This document shows positions 20,538 to 31,049 of a DNA stretch of 64,000 nucleotides, piece by piece. This DNA is from Papiliotrema nemorosa (Eukaryota; Basidiomycota; Tremellomycetes; Tremellales; Rhynchogastremaceae), in the NCBI GenBank assembly GCA_032158125.1, contig JASKOT010000003.1:682001-746000 (forward strand), read 5' to 3'. Positions within the stretch are counted from its first letter, which is position 1. The number at the start of each line of letters is the position of its first letter. The position numbers and the translations under genes are program-made. The notes below the pieces were generated by a model. The model did no database searches. It was given only the letters and a program-made list of their open reading frames with translations, and was not told where the DNA came from.

Positions 20538-22946
20538 CTATGCGGTCACACGCAGACCTTGCCCCTGTAAGAACCGCTTCAAGTCGGCTAGCAGCTCTAG
20601 TTGCTCCGACGCCGAGAGCGAAGTGACCACTGTCTGCATGATCGACCCGACAGTGACGTATTGAATCTTTTCATTAGTCAAGTCTCGAGCACCTCTGGGT
20701 TTCGACTCACTCGGATCAAGGACGAATAGTAGACATAGGAGAAGAGTCCCATCATGAATTGGCAATCCATTCTATCCGTCATTCCACCGTGACCTGGGAT
20801 GGAGTGTCCGAAGTCTTTGATGTTGAATGCTCGCTTGAATCCAGAGGCAAAGAAGCCACCGAACGGCGCTACTAAAGATGCAAAAGTCGCCATGACAAGA
20901 CTGTGGATTTGGAACGGAGCATAAGGAATAGCTGGTGGCGGATGTCCCAAGACGGTCTCGAACAGGTTTCGTGCGACACCAGTGAATTCAAAGTCTCGCC
21001 AGACAAAGACGGGATTCGGTCGACACGAGACGGTGGAAAAGGCGTTCATACCGAGATCCTTAGCCGGGCAGATCATGTATGGGAATCGCATGAAAAAGGT
21101 GCCCCACTATACGTCAGCATTGGCATTGTGGAGAGCTCGGCTTACGGCGAGGGCAAAGAGCAGTGTGCAGATGAAAGCACCGACAAAACCCTCGACCGTT
21201 TTCTTTGGACTGAGCTTGATAAGGGGCGTTCTTCCAAAGAGCTTGCCTGCAATGTGAGCCCGACTCTGTGTGAAGCGATGAACTCACCACAGACATATGC
21301 CATGACGTCGTTGCAAATGACCAAAGAAGCGGGAACGAAGAACCAGATCAAGCCTTCGAGAATGTTGTTGACAATGAAATGACTGTTATCAGCGACAGCC
21401 CATGGGTGGAATGCTCTGCTCACCTGCTGACGACGATTAAAAGCAAAGTGATATGGACCCAGCAGAACAGGGCGAATTGCTGTCGGAGGTACTGCTTGTT
21501 GAGATTACCGACGAAACCGACAAATCCTGATTGTCAGCGAGTTTTGGTAGATGGCAACCTGTACTGACCGACGACATAGAGCATAAAGCTAATGAATCGA
21601 TGATTTCTTGCAAAAGGGATGAAGAAGGCGTCGACAAAGACAATGTGCTTGAAATAGTAGATGATCGATTCTCCATAGAGAAAGTAGTTGGTGACTACGA
21701 AAAAGTACCTGTCAGGTCAGCTTCTAACATTGACGACAGAGACGACAGAGAGAGAGCTGACCAATTGAGGGTCTTGCTCCATTTGTCGTTCTCGTCCGTC
21801 TTTTTCGCTCCAGCTACCATCAGATCACATCCCCCTAGTTTACGAATGCTTACCATCCCGAAGCTCAAAGAGCGCGGTGACTTCCTTGTAGACCAATGTC
21901 TGACACACTAGCACCAGGACAATCATGAACGGGTGGCCAGCGCAGAGTAGCACTACCCGTTAGCCGACCCCTGCCACCTGTAGCAAACGTACGGATGAAT
22001 CCAAAAATCATGACAAAGGTCATGACGGTCCTTTCTACCACATTTCGGTTTGCCTTGGGTGCCATGACAGTCTCCCCTTCTTTGCCCTGTCCTGGGTGTA
22101 TACCATCCTCAAACTTGACACCTTTGCTAGATTCCGGGGCAGGAATCCCCTTTTTGCCCTCTTCCTCGAGCTTCAAGCCCAATTTGCTAGGACTTGCGGG
22201 CCCGCTTTGGTTCTTCCCCGAAGGAGTGAAATCGTTTGGAACAGATCGTTTTCGGTTGGAAGGCAGGGCGTTCCCTGCAGGTTCTGGGAGATCCTTTGGC
22301 AGGGAAGGTGCGAATTTGGTAGAAGGCGGTTGGGAAAAGCTAGATTTTCGTTCCCCATTTGTAGAAGGCACGTGAGGAACAGAGGGGGGAGCGACAAAGG
22401 AGGAGCCGATTGCTCGTGGAGAGGTGGCACCAGAAGAGCTGCCGTTGGGTTTGAGCGTGTCAGTCACAGCGCTCGTGCCGTTTTGGACGAGTTGCTCTAT
22501 TTTAGGTTTGACATCACCGTTGACCTTTTGAGAGGTTTCATTGACCACGTTGTCGAGGATCTCCTTGGCACCGTTGACTGCACTCTCTGCTTTTTGCGAT
22601 GCGGCTTGTACAGTCTCCTGGGCTTGCTCTTGTACTTCTTCGGCAGAAGGAATGTTCGCTTTGACGGCTTCGATAGACGAGGAAGCAGCGCTTGAAGCCG
22701 TTCTATTGGCCTTGGCGAGTCGTTTTCGGGCGGATTTGGAGAGTGCAGTGGGTTCGGATGTCGAGGACGAAGTGGTCTCAGCTCTAGAGGTCAGACATCG
22801 CACTCTGCATTCGAATGCCAGGTTACGCACGCCTGGGGCACATCGATGGGTTCCTCTTCCTCTTCTTCAATCTCGTCTACATCATCCGAACCGAGGACAT
22901 CGAACATTCCTCTCGAGGCATAGATGGGGGCTCCCCTTTTCGACAT
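20538..22946 (-). CDS. CDS1: Phosphatidate cytidylyltransferase (CDP-diacylglycerol synthase)
   Basis: Integral ER membrane enzyme making CDP-diacylglycerol from CTP and phosphatidate, the precursor of phosphatidylinositol, phosphatidylserine and cardiolipin. The family signature is intact: [20 protein letters not shown] followed by [11 protein letters not shown]. Upstream exons encode membrane helices ([40 protein letters not shown]). The start at 22946 ([20 protein letters not shown]) gives an unusually long, Ser/Ala/Lys-rich hydrophilic N-terminus of about 290 residues before the first helix. An internal start near MAPKANRN is an alternative. The C-terminus is [30 protein letters not shown]. 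At least seven introns of about 40-60 nt are visible. Confidence 0.95.
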
Positions 22947-23329
22947 GGCTTCAATGGTGCTCGGGCAGGTCGTGGGTGAAGGATGAATGTGAGGAAGCAA
23001 CGTTCTGGGTGTTCCGGTGTGCTTTCAACTTCTCGGATTACTGGAAAAGCGATGACGTTGCATCCACAGGCGGGCTTATCACTGCATAGTTTCATCCTGC
23101 CACGTCATGCTCAATTCACCTGGACAGAGAGGACATGCATAGCATCCAGACATCCTACAAAGACATGTTGTGATACTGTTCATTGACATGGAGCATGATG
23201 TAGACATTGTATCGCGAGGATCACTCGGCAGATATCGCGCAGTGTTCCAAGGCCGTTACTACGACCATGCCTTGTTTGAAATTTCGGCCTTCCGTGCAGT
23301 GGTGTGGCCGGGCGGTCCGACAGAGACGT

Positions 23330-24191
23330 TCAAATCTCGGACTGTGCCCTATCCGTCAGCTGCGTCGCTCCCCGATGCAAAGTGCCACCCACATCCTCGA
23401 GCTGGTATACCCATCCGTGGATGACCACACCGTTGGTCCCCCGTCGTTTCCAATCGTCCTTGATCACGTCGCACTCCAAGAGGTTCCTCACTTGCTGCAT
23501 GACGTTTTCCTGCAACTCAGCAGGTACTTTGGTATGCGCTAAAACCCACCTCGATCAAATAGTCCAGCGAAGGCGGTCCGTCTTCGGTCGCGAGAACGCG
23601 AGCAAGAGCCGCGACGGGTTGGACGTATCGCTGCAGAGGGGTAGCTGGTGGTGTGGGAGGTAAACGCGACATGTTCAGTGCCTGGGTGCATCCGACACAA
23701 TTGCTGTGGCCCTGGACACCATCAGTAGACGCAGAAGGGGGAAGGGTGATGCGCACGGTGACGACAATGTGCTTGACCTTGAAGTTTTGCAGTGCAATCA
23801 TCATGACTGCGTTGATACTGTCATCTTTGGGAGAATAGGTGCTACCCATCAGCTCGAAAGCGCCTGGATGTTCTGCTCACTTGGCAATGTTTCGATGGAC
23901 GAAAATGTCGCCGGGTTGACATCCCATGATGGTAGTCTCTGGCACTCGAGCGTCTGCGCATCCGATCCACAAGATTTCCGGTCGTTGTCCGGGCACATGA
24001 CGTGGGAAGAACTGGTCGTTAGTCAGGCTTAGACGAGTCTTGAGGTTCCATACGTTTGGGTCCTTTTTCCACATCTCCTTCGACCAGCCCGCATTGCGAT
24101 CAAAGAGCTCCTTCTGCGAGGTATCAGCTCCATGATCTCCCGACGCATCGCGCACCATCTCTGGGTAGACAAGGGAAGAGTTGGGCTCCAT
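23330..24191 (-). CDS. Beta-class carbonic anhydrase
   Basis: Zinc enzyme interconverting CO2 and bicarbonate; in related yeasts the major form (Can2) is needed for growth in ambient air and feeds bicarbonate to adenylyl cyclase. ATG at 24191. The first exon holds NDQFFPRHVPGQRPEILWIG then CADARVPET, giving the zinc Cys and the catalytic Asp-Arg dyad. Next come IFVHRNIAK and DDSINAVMMIALQNFKVKHI, then GHSNCVGC with the other zinc ligands His and Cys. The end is VVIHGWVYQLEDVGG..RAQSEI at 23330. Introns lie near 23838-23880, about 23713-23768, and a 35-nt one near 23521-23555. Length fits a cytosolic fungal beta-CA. The 55-residue head before the core is slightly long. Confidence 0.94.
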
Positions 24192-25184
24192 TTTGAGTAT
24201 GACCTAAGAATCGGTCGAGGTTGGGGAATAGATGAAAGGTGGTGTCGGATGGGTACTACCCTCCGAAACTCTTTATACTGCATGGCCCCCTTTCGATCAG
24301 GTCGCAAGCCGAAACCAGAGTGAGCGGAGTCGAAGTCCCGTGAATGATTGAGGGGTGAAGTGTGATGGTCTCGACAAGCCGAAGTAGCGACGGGAGAAAG
24401 GTGTACCGTGCACATCCAAGGGAGAGTTCGATCCTCCTGTCATCCATCAATCAATTTGTCTTTCTCGCCTACCCGTTGAGCGTAGATCGTGTAGATTTTC
24501 TCTGCTGATATCTCGCCATGATACAGCGTCGCGCAATTGTCGTCGGGAAACGCTTTCGGAGCGATCGGACCTGCAGACCCTCCACCTCAGCGCTTTGATC
24601 GCTGACCTCGTTTTATATGGCGTCTCGTAGGAAACCAGTCGTTGTGTAAAGGGACGCCTTCGTTGATGCTCAATACCCTCAGGTTTGTGCGGCCAAACGT
24701 AGTCCACTTGCAGCAATTGGACGAGTGCCAATTATCTATCATCGAGGCGACGTTCGTGGGGAAAATGAAGACGATGACAAGAACACAGATGCGATCGTAG
24801 GCTCTGCTCATTATCTATCATCTGCATATCGACGAGTGTGCAGCGCGGTGCCTCTTGACAGTTGCGAGGAGTAACATGGCCTGAAGGATAATCTGGACAG
24901 AGCGATCAGTGTAATTGAATCACCACGTGACCTGGCCAGAGCAGGCGAAAAGGTATAAAAGCACTGACTCCTTTTGATGGATGTCACAAATGTCACACCC
25001 TCGTCTCACCAACGGGGAAAGGTCGGTATGCGCTCATTGACACAGGAGACGCGGTGACGACCCCATCGCTGATCGCTGAAGCCCGCGCGACCGCGACCTG
25101 TCCTTTCCCCCCTTTACCTCTTTCACCTTCTGCTTCGATCGACTACAACCTCGTTCGCTCGAATTTGTATGATTTGACTGTGAC
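24192..25184. other. Divergent intergenic region, no gene supported
   Basis: About 990 bp between the carbonic anhydrase start (-) and the zinc-finger gene start (+). Open frames are short and unlike protein. It must carry both promoters; a TATA-like box near 24954 and a CACGTG at 24924-24929 are the only recognisable sites. Confidence 0.45.
24954..24960 (+). promoter_or_regulatory. TATA-like box with upstream E-box
   Basis: TATAAAA at 24954-24960 lies about 225 bp before the zinc-finger ATG, with a palindromic CACGTG E-box 25 bp upstream (24924-24929). It fits a fungal core promoter, but the transcription start cannot be seen from sequence. Confidence 0.35.
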
Positions 25185-26960
25185 ATGTCACACCCTCCAG
25201 GGGATGGACACACTGCCATTGTGATACCATCCCTTTTGGATCTCTTTTCTCCACCCCCTATGCTGCCCCCCTCACCAAAGTCACCTTCCGAAACACCCCT
25301 TGACTCCAAACCGCCAATCACCATATCCACCTCGCCGAAATCCAAACCTCTCGTCATCGGCGGCCAAGCCGAGTCGACTTCCACCAATGGGGTTGGTCAG
25401 TACCCCTCCCCACCATCACACCCCCCAGTACCTGTTTTGCGCTTGCGTTTAGGACCCTCAAGCATCACCACAAAATCAAAGGAGGACTTGACAACAAGTC
25501 TCGACGGCCTCAGAGGCGCTGCTAGATCATGCATACGCGAGATCAAATGCGAGTGGAGGCATGAGAATCCCAACGGCGACGAGAAATGCAACGCGATACT
25601 TGGGTCGTATACGTTGTTTCGAAAGGTGCGTCTTGCACCATACCATGCATGAATGCAATGCGACCCCTCACAATGCTTTCTTCTGACCTTGTCAGCACGT
25701 CAATCGACATGTCTCAAGGCTAGTCTCACAGACAACAGTGGTCGACCTCGGCAATGTGAGTCGATCCGAATACATGCGCTCATATCTTCAGCCCGGTCCA
25801 TCTTACCTCACAGCTGAAAAGCGATGCGGTTGGAAGGGCTGCAATCACACAGAGTCGATCGCAGACGAACACTATGGCTCAAAGCTCCGACGACATGTCG
25901 CAAACGCTCATGTTGAACCTCTACAAGCTTCTCATTGCCCGTTCAAGCGTGAGTCGCACTTTGCGCTCGATACTCATAACTAGACTGCCAAAACCCGGAC
26001 CTTCCGCTAGGCGACGTCTTCAGTCTTGACCACTGTCTCGACAACCCGGCGACACATTCATTGCCATGGAGCAAGACCTCGCTTCGAGCTTTGTCCAAGC
26101 CATTCCGACCACGGCTCGACTCTCCGCCAGCCCTTCCCGCCTCTACTGTGGTTCCTTCATACCTCACCCCACCGGTTCGACCTTATCGACGACCTCTACT
26201 GTTACCACCATCCGCACACAGACTGAAGCGAATGTCTCGAAGTCGAGCCGCATCAAACGAATCCGACGAAGATGGTGCAGGTCATAGGTCGCTCGATCAA
26301 GTTCGAGACTTGATCAATCCTCGGACCCGATTCGATCCTTACTTTGTGGAGAATCCCATCCACATTGTGGCGGGGATACGTACCGATATTGTTCTATCAT
26401 CCTCGATATTCCCCAACTCCAGGGCTCACAGTACGATACCTGGCCTCGCAGCGGATATCAACCCTCTGCCCGTCTTGTTGAGGAATCGGAGAGAGGTCGA
26501 CCTAAAGGAGATGATGGCACGATCATCGACCCAGGCGAACATTGTCGGGGAAACTCTGACGGACGCTGTTAATCTGGAGTCTAGCCCATTCGACGATCTC
26601 ACGCCCGTCTCTTTCTGTTTGTCCTCCCCTGATTTCCTCATCGCGCAACCTCGTAGCGGGATCCATCCGGTGATCCAGAATCCAATCCAGCTTGCGCTCG
26701 TCATGCGTGCTGCAAAGCGGGCCCGTGACCGCCATGACAGTGATATCAAACGGGTCAAAATGGAAGGACGAGCAGATGGAGTGGCCGGGCCAAGCACATT
26801 GACGGATACTCGATGCGATCCTAGACGTGTGGAAAGAGCAGCTCGACGACATGCCAGGGTAAAGGCGGGAAAGTCTTACGGTATACGATACCTGAAGGAA
26901 AAGGTGGATTTTGAGAAACGCGGTGAAGAGCTCGGCGAGTATGAGGTGAATGGCTATTGA
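25185..26960 (+). CDS. C2H2-like zinc-finger protein, putative transcription factor
   Basis: ATG at 25185 opens a Pro/Ser-rich N-terminal region of about 110 residues. It is followed by three successive Cys/His modules: CEWRHENPNGDEKCNAIL joined across an intron to FRKHVNRHVSR; then CGWKGCNH..SKLRRHVANAH; then HCPFKHCQNPD..FSLDHCLDN after a second intron. The first two have the C-x-C/H-x-H spacing of degenerate C2H2 fingers. The C-terminal half is uncharacterised, with an Arg-rich basic stretch near the end (RRVERAARRHARVKAGKSYG). Introns lie at 25626-25696 and about 25949-25983. Sequence-specific DNA binding is inference. It ends at 26958-26960. Confidence 0.7.
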
Positions 26961-27161
26961 AGGAGGTGGCACATTGCGACGAGCTCATGCCGAGAGTACC
27001 AGGACGATTGGAGGCACAAGACCAGGTTGTATATATGATCTCATCACGACCGAGGCTTTGATAAGTCATAGCCCGGAGCACTCTCATGAAAGTCATGACA
27101 TAAGTCGCTGCGTACTTTTCGTCCATATTTATCGTGACCATCGTGTCTCTCGTTATGCGCG

Positions 27162-28486
27162 TTAGACCGATGTATTCTTTGCAGCGAGCTTGACCTCCTT
27201 CTTTGCCAGGCGCGCTGCCCGTTTCTCCTCTCGAGTCTTGAGCTCTGGACTGTCAGGTGTGGTAGGATGAGATAGAGTCGCACGTACCAGCCTCCCCCAA
27301 GTGAGATCTCTTAGGCTTCCTAGGTTGCGGCAGTACCGGGGCATACAGGTCGTCGAGGGATACATTGATCCTGCTTGATCTCTTCTTCTCAAGGTAGGCA
27401 AGTCTTGCCTGCATTGCTGCCGTCAGACATAGCGTTAGACCAACTCACCTTCAGCTCGAATGGAATCTTTCGGGTCTCCCTCGGCAGTGTCGAGCCCTCG
27501 CCGTGTCAACAATGCCTCCATTCGCTTGTGGGCGTTGAGTACTGATCTGAATCATCAACACTCGAAAACAAGCCTCCTTACTCTTCATGTCCGTCCATGA
27601 GCATTCCAGCCTGGATCACCCCCTCCCACGATATAGGAGGCTGCCTCTTGCGCTTCTTTCTCGACAATTTGGGTCGCATTGCAGCTAGATTCACCAAGAG
27701 CTTGTCGACAAGAGCCCGAGTGCTCTCGGCCAAATCGGAAGGCAAGGGTGTTCCCTCGCCCTCTAGCTCCGTATCGATTTCGCTCCATTCGACCTGATTG
27801 TCCTCGGTGACGTTGTCCGGACATGGAGGTGGCATTTGCAGCGAAAGATGTCGACCACTTGTCATCTCCCTGGCGACCGCTTTGACGATGTCTCCAAGCG
27901 GCAATGATGCCTCATCTAGCTCATCCGGACGTAGTGGCCATCTATCATCTAGATCCCTCGAATCTTGATCCTTGCCAGCTCGAGATGTCGGATCTCGCCT
28001 ATCGTTCATTCTTCCCATTGTCGAGATGCTCGATGCATTTGAGGGACCAGCTCGCGTGACGCGATGCGCGGCTTCCTGTCGATCCAGGTCCCTGAGCATG
28101 AACTTGTAGTCTGCGAGCTCATCCCTCGACAGATGGTGTCGACCATCCTTCGTTCCGGCATCTGATTCTTCATCAGAGGAAGAAGCAGAAGAGGAAGGAG
28201 AAAAGGAGGAGTGGGAAGGGACACCATCGGAGGACCGCGAAACCAGACTGAACGCTCGAGATCGGAGAGTGGTTGACCCTTCATCGTCTCCCGAGTCTGT
28301 CCATACCGCCTGTGCCGAGGTCGACCCAGGCATGGGCATGATGGGTGCAGTGTTGAAAGGGTGGAATGGAAATCTCGAGATCACGTAACGTTCAGTTGTT
28401 TCGGATCCGGATGGGATGCGCCACGTGGTGTCAGAGATGCTTTTGGGAGTGTATTCAAACCTCGCTCCTCCCATTCGACACTGCAT
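27162..28486 (-). CDS. Uncharacterised protein with acidic/Ser-rich and coiled-coil regions
   Basis: ATG at 28486 starts a long first exon (to about 27580) with a Ser-rich acidic stretch (FSPSSSASSSDEESDAG) and a helical region (HLSRDELADYKFMLRDLDRQ). A basic motif LSRKKRKRQPPISWEGVIQA could be a nuclear localisation signal. Three short 3' exons follow: HKRMEALLTRRGLDTAEG, RAEAAMQARLAYLEKKRSSR with INVSLDDLYAPVLPQPRKPK, and ELKTREEKRAARLAKKEVKL..NTSV. The last exon uses the acceptor GTCCAG. The conserved-looking 3' exons suggest a real nuclear protein, but I recognise no family. Confidence 0.6.
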
Positions 28487-28592
28487 AAGGCCATTGATCC
28501 AAAGCTCTCAATAGCTTGGAGCGAATATCGAAGGATCAATCTCTCTCAATCAGCTCGCATTCCTACGTAGATTTTCGAAACGCAACCTGAAA
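28487..28592. promoter_or_regulatory. Very short divergent promoter (106 bp)
   Basis: Only 106 bp separate the start codons of the minus-strand uncharacterised gene and the plus-strand PDAP1 homologue. Both promoters, or at least both leaders, must fit or overlap here. No clear TATA box is seen. Confidence 0.5.
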
Positions 28593-29446
28593 ATGGGGCG
28601 AGGCGGCGCAACATCATCAAGAGGTCGAGGGTGAGTATAGCCGCATGATCGCCAGGAGCCTGCTCACACGATACAGAAAGTTCAAGGTATCACGAGGTGG
28701 AGGTCGTCACTTTTCACGAGATTTGGACCCACGAGAGGTCTTGAAAGGAAACGTTCGATCAGGTCAAGGGGACGATAGCGACGAAGATGAGGAGGAAGAG
28801 AGCAGCGAAGAGGAATCTGAAGAAGAGGCCGCTGAGGACGCCGACGAACCAAAGTTGTCCAAAGAGATGGCAGCCATGAATCTGAAATTGGGCAACACGG
28901 AAGAGATTGCTGAGCCGGAAGAAGAGGAGATGAGCCGAGCGGAACGAAAGGCGTTGAAGAAGGCTCAAGCGGAGGCCAAGGCGAAAAAGGCGGCCGCCAA
29001 GACGGGCGGTGGGAAGCAGGTCAAGTTTGGAAGTGAGAGTGAGAGTGAGAGCGAGGAGGACGAGCCTGTTCAGCAAAAGGCCAAGCCCAAGGCAGTCGAG
29101 TTGAGCCGAAAGGAGCGGTGCGTTTGGTACTTCATCGTGTGGTGGGACTGATGATTAGGGAGGCTGCGGATAAGAAGGCTGCTCAAGAACGATACGCCAA
29201 GCTGCATGCTCAAGGTGAGTCTCCACGTAAAACATATGTCTGACAGCCCAGGCAAGACGACCGAGGCCAAGTCTGATCTCGCACGACTGCAAGAAGTGCG
29301 AAGGAGGAGAGAGGCAGCTGCTGCTCAACGAGAGGCTGAAGCTGAGGGTGAGTGGAAGCGTCAGACGGGATCCACGCTGACATGTTGTAGAAGCCGCGAA
29401 AGAAGCCGAGGCGAAGAAGGCAAAGGCAGCTGGGAGGAAGCTGTAG
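28593..29446 (+). CDS. PDAP1: PP28/PDAP1-family casein-kinase substrate phosphoprotein
   Basis: Homologue of the 28-kDa heat- and acid-stable phosphoprotein, an RNA-associated protein of unclear role. A tiny first exon (MGRGGATSSRGRG) splices to FKVSRGGGRHFSRDLDP. A long acidic region follows (DEDEEEESSEEESEEE), then Ala/Lys-rich helices. The PP28 domain is spread over small exons: VELSRKER, then EAADKKAAQERYAKLHAQ, then GKTTEAKSDLARLQEVRRRR, then EAAKEAEAKKAKAAGRKL, with stop at 29444-29446. The GKT-AK-DLARL motif is the family hallmark. Acid-rich casein kinase II sites are abundant. Confidence 0.88.
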
Positions 29447-29688
29447 GCGATGTTGACCGTTGCTCTCCCCACGTATATCAGATGATCACGTCGTGCCCTT
29501 GCAAAGACCACACATGGCGTACCGCCGTTTTATCGGCATACATCTTGTTGCCATGCATTTACGTGTATCGCTACAGTCTAATTGAGCAGGAGCCCCCTGT
29601 ACATCACAATCCGCCCGCATTGGTCCATGATGACAGAGCGATCTTCTTGACCATCTTTTGATGCGGTGCTACAAGTTTCAGCGGTTGG

Positions 29689-30355
29689 TCATGTATAAGA
29701 AGAGCCAAACACACCGCCTTCTTCATCGAATATCTCTCCGACGGGTTCGTAGCCGAGTTTGCTATAGAATCCTACTACTTGCATCTGTTTGTCAGCGCAT
29801 ACCACCAACGGACAAGCCCAGCGACGCCTTGACTCACCTGGGAATGCAGCGCGAGCTTGATCGACTTGCCCTTCTCGCTGTCCTCCACCGTACCGAAAGC
29901 TTTCAATCTGTCACCCTGGAGACCCTTGACATAATCGTCGACAGCCTCCACGAGGACCCTTCCGAATCCATACTGCCGATACTCTTTGGCCACTACTAGT
30001 CTGGACACTTTGCCTAGTCTCGGTACGAGACGTATCGTGCCGATAGGTTTGGGAGTTGAGGATGAGGATGCCGCCTGTGCAGGCTGCAGACTCTCGGGGA
30101 GGATGGAGATGAGCGAGCTATCAGGGGGTGAAGACACAGGAGTGGTCAAGAGAAAGTGGATGGACTCGGGGTCGAGCTCGTCCACTTCGGTCTCCAATGG
30201 GAAACCCTGTTCTACCACGAACACTGGTGCGTGAGCGGATAGAAGGGCGAAGCACCTTGAGACGCACCTTCTACCCGCAGATCATAGCATGCTTCTATTT
30301 CATCTTTGGTCTCTGCTACCTTGACATTGTATGCCGGACATTGTGATTTGCTCAT
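29689..30355 (-). CDS. GNAT-family N-acetyltransferase
   Basis: Acetyl-CoA-dependent transferase of unknown substrate. ATG at 30355 gives MSKSQCPAYNVKVAETKDEI, then ACYDLRVEVFVVEQGFPLET across an intron (about 30226-30270). This VFVVEQGF segment is typical of ElaA/YjcF-like GNATs. The core acetyl-CoA motif A is intact: VSRLVVAKEYRQYGFGRVLV (R-x-x-G-x-G pattern). A third exon gives VVGFYSKLGYEPVGEIFDEE, the usual GNAT motif B, and stops at 29689-29691. A low-complexity loop (about 35 aa, SSPPDSSL..AASSSSTP) is inserted before beta4. Length of about 190 aa is usual. Confidence 0.85.
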
Positions 30356-31049
30356 CGGAGATGATGAATAGGTGCAACAGACACGGCCAACTAACATTGG
30401 CATACTGAAATCGCTTCGGTCAGACCTCGGTCGAGCTGAAGGGAGAACAAACTTGTGTACTCTATACAGCCTGATCTACTGTCTGCCAGGATGTGCCTTT
30501 CAGCCTTTTTTTCGAATGCGAGAACAATGCCGAGCTCGACGCAAAGGGCTTCCTGGCTCATTAGCCGTGGAAGAGGCATTCGGTCTTGACAGGGTGAAGC
30601 TTACTCTACCGCTTGCACCTTTTATCCTCTGTTACGCGTCGCGCCGTTCGCTAGACCCCCACTCAGAACTGACTGGAGCGACTGATCAAAGGATGACCGT
30701 CTCATCTGGACAGAACTGCGCCACGCCAGACGTCATCAAGCTCGTCGGACCCGAGTTTGAAGGGGCTTCTGATGATCATTGACATTCTGTAGCCTATCCC
30801 TTGATTCTCGGCGAATAGCCTCGACAAGAAGGACTCGTATCAGCCCCGTTGACGCTCATACATAATGTAGCGTCTTCTGGAAGGCGAGGGTCGCAGACCT
30901 CCTTTCCTCTAACACCACAATCTTACATCTCCGGCACCAGATTGAGCGCTTCCACAACCTAATCCTTGCTCATCCTGATCATCTCTCTCGTCCAAGACAC
31001 ACGCCAGATCACAGGGCCCCCGTCCACCCGCCTCGACCCATTTCATTCA
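30356..31049. other. Divergent intergenic region, no gene supported
   Basis: About 690 bp between the GNAT gene and the HSF-type gene. A 136-codon plus-strand frame (about 30372-30782) overlaps it, but has no domain-like features and sits where promoters are expected. Pyrimidine-rich sequence near 30900-31040 is likely the HSF-gene leader. Confidence 0.45.

Noticed and set aside
22096..22695. 199-codon plus-strand frame opposite CDS1
   Set aside because: Antisense shadow of the low-complexity N-terminal exon of CDS1.
30372..30782. 136-codon plus-strand frame between the GNAT and HSF-type genes
   Set aside because: No recognisable motif, sits in a divergent promoter region, and composition is unlike neighbouring proteins.
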